This document shows, piece by piece, positions 59,178 through 64,000 of a stretch of DNA of 64,000 nt. Within the stretch, counting starts at the first letter, position 1, and the number at the start of each line of letters is the position of its first letter. The position numbers were made by a program, and so were the translations under genes. The stretch is from Roseateles depolymerans (GTDB lineage: Bacteria > Pseudomonadota > Gammaproteobacteria > Burkholderiales > Burkholderiaceae_C), in the NCBI GenBank assembly GCA_003241055.1, contig QFOD01000010.1, positions 1 to 64,000 on the forward strand. Direction: 5' to 3'. Under the pieces are notes generated by a model. The model was not told the origin of the DNA and searched no databases. It saw only the letters and a program-made list of their open reading frames with translations.

Positions 59178-59992
59178 GGCGTGTCCTGTTGCGATTCGGT
59201 ATTCAGTGAGGCAAACAACATGCCCTTTTCCTCGGCGCTGACCAGCGAGTCCACCTGCGGCTCCAGGCAGGCGCGGTTACGGCCCTCGGCCTTGGCGCGG
59301 TAGAGCTGGCGATCCGCGCGTTCCATCCACAGCAGGGGCGACGAGCGCACCCACTGCGGAGCGAAGGCCCCGCCCAGGCTCACAGTGACGTTCAGCATCT
59401 GTGCCGGCGCGACTTCCACGGAGAGCTCCGCCACACGCTCCCTGACCCTTTGGGCCACGGTGGCGCCGACATGCGGCGAGCAGTTGGGCAGGATGATCGC
59501 GAACTCCTCGCCACCGATGCGAGCGACGAGATCCATGGGCCGTACGGTCTGCTGCATGGCCTGCGCGACGGCGCGGATCACCACGTCGCCGGCCGCATGG
59601 CCATGGGTGTCGTTGACGGCCTTGAAGTGATCGATGTCCAGCAGCAGCAGCAGCGCCGACTCGCCGGCACGGGCGACGCGGTCCACCTCGCGAGCCAGCG
59701 CCATCTCGAAACTGCGGCGGTTGGACAGGCCGGTCAGCGCATCCTTGCTGGAGAGATCGCACAGCGCACTGATCACGGCCTGGAGCCAGGCGGCGCTGTA
59801 AGGCGCCTCGTCCGGCAGCAGCGCACCGGCCTGCTGCAGCAGCTGCATGGCCTGATCCAGATCCAGCGCGCGGGCTTCGATCAGGGTCGTAGCGGTGGGT
59901 TGGGAGTCCAAAGGCGGGTCGCGGGGTGCGAAATAAAGCAGGCGATCGAGTCTAGCAGCGCGTCCTACCGGCGAAGGACGTGAAACAGGCAC
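59174..59992 (-). CDS. diguanylate cyclase (GGDEF domain)
   Basis: Enzyme of up to 272 residues that makes c-di-GMP. The GGDEF domain spans about 90-255: KDALTGLSNRRSFEMAL at its start, LLDIDHFKAVNDTHGHAAGD, and the active-site RIGGEEF. An I-site RxxD is not obvious five residues before GGEEF. The N-terminal part (about 30-85) is helical with no recognised sensor. The start is uncertain (GTG 59992 is the longest). It overlaps flhG by 4 bp. Confidence 0.88.
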   Translation of the reverse strand: MPVSRPSPVGRAARLDRLLYFAPRDPPLDSQPTATTLIEARALDLDQAMQLLQQAGALLPDEAPYSAAWLQAVISALCDLSSKDALTGLSNRRSFEMALAREVDRVARAGESALLLLLDIDHFKAVNDTHGHAAGDVVIRAVAQAMQQTVRPMDLVARIGGEEFAIILPNCSPHVGATVAQRVRERVAELSVEVAPAQMLNVTVSLGGAFAPQWVRSSPLLWMERADRQLYRAKAEGRNRACLEPQVDSLVSAEEKGMLFASLNTESQQDTP

Positions 59993-59997
59993 GGTCC

Positions 59998-60013
59998 TGG
60001 CGTGATGTTTGCA
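59998..60013 (+). promoter_or_regulatory. sigma-54-like -24/-12 promoter upstream of cheR
   Basis: TGGC at 59998-60001 and TTGCA at 60009-60013 with the required spacing of GG and GC, as TGGCGTGATGTTTGCA. It differs from consensus only at the AC after TGGC. It lies 103 bp before the cheR start. A sigma-70 reading (TATGCT near 60015) is also possible. Confidence 0.38.
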
Positions 60014-60115
60014 CTATGCTGGATCGGCAACAGGCCCAAGACGGCCTGTGCAGTGCAGAATCGGTGCGACCTGCCCGTTCACGCCGCGAGCGCCCCATCA
60101 CTTAGAGCATCCGAC

Positions 60116-60967
60116 ATGCCCGCTCCCGACCTTGCCCCCGGCGCCGATAGCGTTGACCACGAGTTCAGCTTCAGTCGAACCGACTTCGACCGCGTGCGCG
60201 AGCTGATCTACAAGCACGCCGGCATCAGCCTGCACGATGGCAAGCACGCCATGGTCTACAGCCGGCTGTCGCGCCGGCTGCGCGAAACCAACCACAAGAG
60301 TTTTGCCAGCTATCTGCAGTGGCTGGAGGCATCGAGCGGCCCCGCCGGCGCGGCCGAGTGGCAGGAGTTCGTGAACTGCCTGACCACCAACCTGACGGCG
60401 TTCTTCCGCGAGGACCATCACTTCCACGCCCTCAAGGACGACCTCAAGGCCTTCGTGGGCAAGCCGGTGCGCATCTGGTGTTGCGCCGCGTCCACGGGCG
60501 AGGAACCGTACTCCATCCTGATGACCTGCAGCGAGGCGCTGGGGTCGTCGGCCTCGGTGCAACTGGTTGCGAGCGACATCGACACCAACGTGCTGGCCAC
60601 GGCCAAGCGTGCGGTCTACAACGCCGATGCGCGCGGGCTGGATGCCACCCGGCTGAAGAACTTCTTCCTGCGCGGCACGGGCGCCAATGGCGGCAAGATC
60701 CGCGTGAAGCCCGAGCTGCAGCGCTGGGTGGAGTTCCGGCCGCTCAACCTGATGGATGCGCAGTGGCAGCTCGGAGACCCCTTCCACATGGTCTTCTGCC
60801 GCAACGTGATGATCTACTTCGATGCGCCCACTCAGCGCAAGGTGCTGGAGCGCATCCATCGCGTGATGCGGCCGGGCGGACTGCTGTTCGTCGGCCATTC
60901 CGAGAATTTCACCGAGTCGCGCGACCTGTTCCGGCTGCGCGGCAAGACCATCTACGAGCGAGTCTGA
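60116..60967 (+). CDS. cheR: chemotaxis protein methyltransferase CheR
   Basis: SAM-dependent enzyme of 283 residues that methylates glutamates on chemoreceptors during adaptation. The N-terminal helical domain (about 15-90) is followed by the SAM-binding CAASTGEEPYSILMT, and the Rossmann part with ASDIDTNVLATAKRAVY and VFCRNVMIYFDAPTQRKVLERI, which is typical of CheR. The ATG at 60116 is chosen over the long upstream frame. First of a cheR-cheD-cheB operon, divergent from the diguanylate cyclase-flhG pair. Confidence 0.96.
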   Translation: MPAPDLAPGADSVDHEFSFSRTDFDRVRELIYKHAGISLHDGKHAMVYSRLSRRLRETNHKSFASYLQWLEASSGPAGAAEWQEFVNCLTTNLTAFFREDHHFHALKDDLKAFVGKPVRIWCCAASTGEEPYSILMTCSEALGSSASVQLVASDIDTNVLATAKRAVYNADARGLDATRLKNFFLRGTGANGGKIRVKPELQRWVEFRPLNLMDAQWQLGDPFHMVFCRNVMIYFDAPTQRKVLERIHRVMRPGGLLFVGHSENFTESRDLFRLRGKTIYERV

Positions 60968-60969
60968 GC

Positions 60970-61635
60970 ATGAGCACCCCTGCGGCATCCACGGGCGGCT
61001 CCGCCCTCGGCAATCCGGCCGCCCAGGCCCGGCTCAACGCGCTGAAGGCCCAGCCGCGCAAGTCCGGCGAGGCCTCGTTCTTCTTCTACGACGCCCATTT
61101 CAAGAATGCAGCGGTCAAGATCCTGCCGGGCGAGTACTTCGTCGATACCGAGGACCTGCTGGTGATGACCACGCTGGGCTCGTGCATCGCGGCCTGCCTG
61201 TGGGACCGCACGGCCGGCATCGGCGGCATGAACCACTTCATGCTGCCCGAGGGCAATGGCGACTCGGGCCGCTATGGCTCGTTCGCAATGGAACTGCTGA
61301 TCAACGAGATGATGAAGCGCGGCGCCAACCGCGGCCGCATGGAAGCCAAGATCTTCGGCGGCGGCGCCGTCATCTCGGGCATGAACTCGCTCAACGTGGG
61401 CGAGCGCAACACCAACTTCGTCATCGACTACCTCAAGACCGAGCGCATCCCCATCGTGTCCAAGGACGTGATGGACGTCTATCCGCGCAAGGTCTGCTTC
61501 CTGCCGCACAGCGGCAAGGCCATGGTCAAGCGCCTGGCCCCTACCAATACGGACGCACTGGTCCAACAGGATCGCGCGGCCATCCAAAAGGTGCAGCCGG
61601 TCGCCAACAGCGGCGGCTCCATCGATCTGTTCTGA
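60970..61635 (+). CDS. cheD: chemoreceptor glutamine deamidase CheD
   Basis: Protein of 221 residues that deamidates receptor glutamines and interacts with CheC/CheY in some systems. The catalytic Cys72 (TTLGSCIAACLWD) and His89 (GGMNHFMLPEG) lie 17 residues apart, as in CheD. FGGGAVISG and NVGERN are also family-typical. An N-terminal extension of about 45 residues precedes the domain. It starts 3 bp after the cheR stop and 10 bp before cheB. Confidence 0.95.
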   Translation: MSTPAASTGGSALGNPAAQARLNALKAQPRKSGEASFFFYDAHFKNAAVKILPGEYFVDTEDLLVMTTLGSCIAACLWDRTAGIGGMNHFMLPEGNGDSGRYGSFAMELLINEMMKRGANRGRMEAKIFGGGAVISGMNSLNVGERNTNFVIDYLKTERIPIVSKDVMDVYPRKVCFLPHSGKAMVKRLAPTNTDALVQQDRAAIQKVQPVANSGGSIDLF

Positions 61636-61645
61636 GGAGACTTCT

Positions 61646-62734
61646 ATGGCCAAGACCAAGGTCGTGGTGGTGGACGACTCCGCGCTGGTTCGTTCCATCC
61701 TGTCGGAGATCATCAACCGTCAGCCGGATATGGAGTGCATAGGCGCGGCGGCCGATCCGCTGGTCGCGCGCGAGATGATCCGCAACCTGAACCCTGACGT
61801 GATCACGCTGGACGTCGAGATGCCGCGCATGGACGGCCTGGACTTCCTCTCCCGCCTGATGCGCCTGCGGCCCATGCCCGTGGTGATGGTGTCCACGCTG
61901 ACCGAGCGCGGCGCCGAGGTCACGCTCAAGGCGCTGGAGCTGGGCGCGGTGGACTTCGTCGCCAAGCCCAAGATCGGCGTGGCCGATGGCATCCGGCAGC
62001 TCGCACAGGACATCACCGACAAGATCCGCATCGCCGCCAAGGCCCACATCCGCCGTGCCCACGCAGCCCCCGCGCCCGGGGCCGCGCCGGCTGCACCGGC
62101 GCGGCCGGTCACCATGGCCAGCCTGGGCAAGGCGTCCACCGAGAAGCTGATCTTCATCGGTGCCTCCACCGGCGGCACCGAGGCCACCAAGGACGTGCTG
62201 ATCAACCTGCCCGCCGACAGCCCGGCCGTGGTCATCACCCAGCACATGCCGCCCGGTTTCACCAAGAGCTATGCGGCCCGGCTGGACGGGTTGTGCAAGA
62301 TCCGCGTGAAGGAAGCGCAGGACGGCGAACGCATCCTGCCCGGCCACGGCTACATCGCGCCCGGCGGCCTGCACCTCACCGTAGAGCGCAGCGGCGCCAA
62401 CTACATCGCCCGCGTGCAGGACGGCGAGCCCATCAACCGCCACAAGCCTTCGGTGGAGGCGTTGTTCCTGTCGGCCGCCAAGGTGGTGGGGCCCAACGCG
62501 ATCGGCATCATGCTGACCGGCATGGGCGCGGACGGGGCCAAGGCGATGAAGATCATGAAGGACGCCGGCTCCTACAACTACTGCCAGGACGAGGCCAGCT
62601 GCGTCGTCTTCGGCATGCCGCGCGAGGCGATCGCGGCCGGCGCCGCCGACGAGGTGCTGCCGCTCAACCAGATCGCGCACAAGGTGCTGGAGCGGCTGCG
62701 CGCCACCTCCGGCATGTCGCTCAACCGCGTCTGA
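61646..62734 (+). CDS. cheB: chemotaxis response regulator and methylesterase CheB
   Basis: Two-domain enzyme of 362 residues that demethylates and deamidates receptors when phosphorylated by CheA. The receiver domain has VVDDSALVR and phospho-acceptor Asp56 (VITLDVEMPRMDG). The C-terminal methylesterase has Ser174 in FIGASTGGTEA, His200 in ITQHMPPGF and Asp in LTGMGADGA. Third gene of cheR-cheD-cheB; it converges on hemW. Confidence 0.97.
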   Translation: MAKTKVVVVDDSALVRSILSEIINRQPDMECIGAAADPLVAREMIRNLNPDVITLDVEMPRMDGLDFLSRLMRLRPMPVVMVSTLTERGAEVTLKALELGAVDFVAKPKIGVADGIRQLAQDITDKIRIAAKAHIRRAHAAPAPGAAPAAPARPVTMASLGKASTEKLIFIGASTGGTEATKDVLINLPADSPAVVITQHMPPGFTKSYAARLDGLCKIRVKEAQDGERILPGHGYIAPGGLHLTVERSGANYIARVQDGEPINRHKPSVEALFLSAAKVVGPNAIGIMLTGMGADGAKAMKIMKDAGSYNYCQDEASCVVFGMPREAIAAGAADEVLPLNQIAHKVLERLRATSGMSLNRV

Positions 62735-62745
62735 CCTGCGCCGCT

Positions 62746-62761
62746 CCGGCCCACGGGCCGG
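62746..62761. terminator. short perfect hairpin between cheB and hemW
   Basis: CCGGCCC (62746-62752) and GGGCCGG (62755-62761) pair with a two-base centre between two convergent stop codons. No T-run follows on either strand, so its strength as a terminator is doubtful. Confidence 0.35.
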
Positions 62762-62779
62762 GGTGTGGCAGCGGCAGCT

Positions 62780-63973
62780 TCAGAGAAACAGCTGCTGCAG
62801 GTCGCTCAGGAAGTCGAAGCCGCGTGCCGTTGGCTGGATGCGGGCGACATCATCCACCAGCAGTCCGCGGGCCACACCCTGCTGCACGCCGGCCGAGATG
62901 CTGCGCGCGGGCAGCCCGGTGCGCTCCAGGAACTGGGCGACCGGCACCCCCTCCCGAAGCCGCAGCGCGTTGAGCATGAACTCGAACGGCAGCTCGCGGG
63001 CCGACACCTCCTGCTCGTTGCTCACCGCCTGCCCCGCCTGTGCCTTGGCGACGTAGGCCGCCGGCTCGCGCCAGCGCACCTGGCGCAGCACGCGATGCGC
63101 GAAGCTCAGCTTGCTGTGAGCGCCGGCCCCAATGCCGAGGTAGTCGCCGAACTGCCAGTAGTTGAGGTTGTGCGCGCAGCGGTGCCCGTCACGCGCATAG
63201 GCCGACACTTCATAACGCGACAAGCCAGCGGCGCAGGTCTTCTCGGTGATCAGGTCCAGCATGTCGCTGGCCAGATCGGCGTCCGGCAGCCCGGCGGGCG
63301 TGCGGGTCGCGAACACGGTGTTGGGCTCGATGGTCAGGTGGTAGATAGACAGATGCGGCGGCTTGAAGGAAAGCGCCGTGTCCAGCTCCGCGGCCAGCGC
63401 GTCCAGCGTCTGCCCCGGCAGGGCGTACATCAGGTCGAGGTTGAAGGTGTCGAAGGCCTGCGCGGCCTCGGCCAGCGCCTCGCGTGCCTGGCCCGCGCTG
63501 TGCACCCGACCCAGCGCTTTCAGCTGGGCATCGTCGAAGCTCTGCACCCCCACCGACAGCCGCGTCACCCCGGCCTCGCGGAAGCCCTTGAAACGCTCAC
63601 GCTCGAAGGTGCCGGGGTTGGCCTCCAGCGTGATCTCGCAGCCCGGCTCCAGCGGCAGGCGGGCGCGCAGGTCGGAGAGCAGCTGCCCGATCTGCGCGGG
63701 GTCGAACAGGCTGGGCGTGCCGCCACCGATGAAGATGCTGACGACCGATCGACCCCAGATCAGCGGTAGCGCGGCTTCCAGATCGGCGCGCAAGGCCGCC
63801 AGGTAGGCCTCGGCCGTGTCCGTGCTCAAGCGGCCGTCCTTCACCTCGTGGGAGTTGAAGTCGCAGTATGGGCATTTGCGCAGGCACCAGGGCAGGTGCA
63901 CATAGAGCGCGAGCGGCGGCAGCGCGGACAGCTGCAGTGTGCCCGGCCGCATCAGCGTGACGACATCAGCCAA
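62780..63973 (-). CDS. hemW: HemW-like radical SAM protein
   Basis: Protein of 397 residues (376 from ATG 63952) with the radical-SAM cysteines in HLPWCLRKCPYCDFNSH, the GGGTPSLFD substrate loop and the C-terminal HemW domain (GIGAGAHSKLSF; later FEFMLNALRLREGV). HemW relatives bind haem and are proposed haem chaperones; earlier called oxygen-independent coproporphyrinogen oxidase, but the third-cysteine pattern CxxxCxxC and a missing HemN-type second SAM fit HemW. TTG at 63973 and ATG at 63952 are both possible starts. Confidence 0.92.
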   Translation of the reverse strand: MADVVTLMRPGTLQLSALPPLALYVHLPWCLRKCPYCDFNSHEVKDGRLSTDTAEAYLAALRADLEAALPLIWGRSVVSIFIGGGTPSLFDPAQIGQLLSDLRARLPLEPGCEITLEANPGTFERERFKGFREAGVTRLSVGVQSFDDAQLKALGRVHSAGQAREALAEAAQAFDTFNLDLMYALPGQTLDALAAELDTALSFKPPHLSIYHLTIEPNTVFATRTPAGLPDADLASDMLDLITEKTCAAGLSRYEVSAYARDGHRCAHNLNYWQFGDYLGIGAGAHSKLSFAHRVLRQVRWREPAAYVAKAQAGQAVSNEQEVSARELPFEFMLNALRLREGVPVAQFLERTGLPARSISAGVQQGVARGLLVDDVARIQPTARGFDFLSDLQQLFL

Positions 63974-64000
63974 GGTGCCAGACCTCGCGGAACTGTTCCA

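Noticed and set aside
63963..64000. Partial upstream gene ending inside the hemW start region (minus strand)
   Set aside because: An open frame ending EQFREVWHLG with TGA at 63966-63968 is visible, but only about ten codons lie in the window and no family can be recognised.

Overview
The window is a 64 kb piece of a high-G+C betaproteobacterial chromosome. Protein sequences and gene order (rpmE-rho-trxA-addBA, pstSCAB-phoU-phoB-phoR, glmM-folP-ftsH-rlmE/yhbY, carA-leuE-carB-greA, surE-pcm-nlpD-rpoS) point to Burkholderiales, most likely the Rubrivivax/Leptothrix/Ideonella/Roseateles group. That placement is inference from gene content; no database was searched. Nearly all of the window is dense housekeeping DNA with short intergenic gaps and many 1-4 bp stop/start overlaps.

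Layout. 1-2.5 kb: a visibly less G+C-rich accessory remnant holding 23-bp tandem repeats, diacylglycerol kinase, a PAP2 phosphatase and a beheaded MerR-type metal regulator, ending at a tRNA-Pro. 2.6-10.8 kb: AddAB recombination nuclease, thioredoxin, Rho and ribosomal protein L31. 10.9-12.6 kb: a polytopic ArnT-like membrane protein. 12.7-19.6 kb: the complete phosphate regulon core, with a candidate Pho box in front of pstS. 19.8-25.6 kb: GlmM, FolP, FtsH, RlmE, YhbY and a DUF4149-type protein. 25.7-31.4 kb: GreA and a car operon with a LysE/LeuE exporter between its two subunits. 31.6-34.2 kb: GlcG/HbpS-like protein, Bax-inhibitor-like protein and RlmD. 34.3-37.9 kb: the rpoS stress block. 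37.9-41.0 kb: quinone reductase, orphan LuxR-type response regulator, amidotransferase and AhpD-like protein. 41.1-45.4 kb: AraC regulator plus a copper-handling module (His/Met/Cys-rich periplasmic protein, TolC-like lipoprotein, multicopper oxidase). 45.4-52.7 kb: a TetR-controlled TolC-HlyD-RbbA-YhhJ exporter whose divergent promoter region carries a perfect TetR-like palindrome and a perfect FNR/Anr-type box. 52.7-58.3 kb: tRNA-Ser, SerS, IspH, FkpB, RadC, Smr protein, TonB-like protein and truncated haemoglobin. 58.3-62.7 kb: FlhG/MinD-like ATPase and a diguanylate cyclase, divergent from cheR-cheD-cheB. 62.8-64 kb: HemW.

How the genes work together. PstSCAB imports phosphate and signals through PhoU to PhoR/PhoB. 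GlmM and IspH feed envelope precursors, FtsH controls envelope quality, and NlpD controls cell-wall hydrolysis. RpoS with SurE and Pcm handles stationary-phase stress. AddAB, RadC and Rho act in genome maintenance and transcription. The 41-52 kb stretch is a metal and toxic-compound handling zone. The 58-62.7 kb stretch links c-di-GMP, flagellar control and chemotaxis adaptation.

I found no clearly undescribed multi-gene system. The best leads are the tRNA-Pro-adjacent remnant, the TolC lipoprotein plus multicopper oxidase module without visible pump partners, the FNR/TetR double operator, and the 19-bp rlmE/yhbY divergent promoter that may give leaderless mRNAs.
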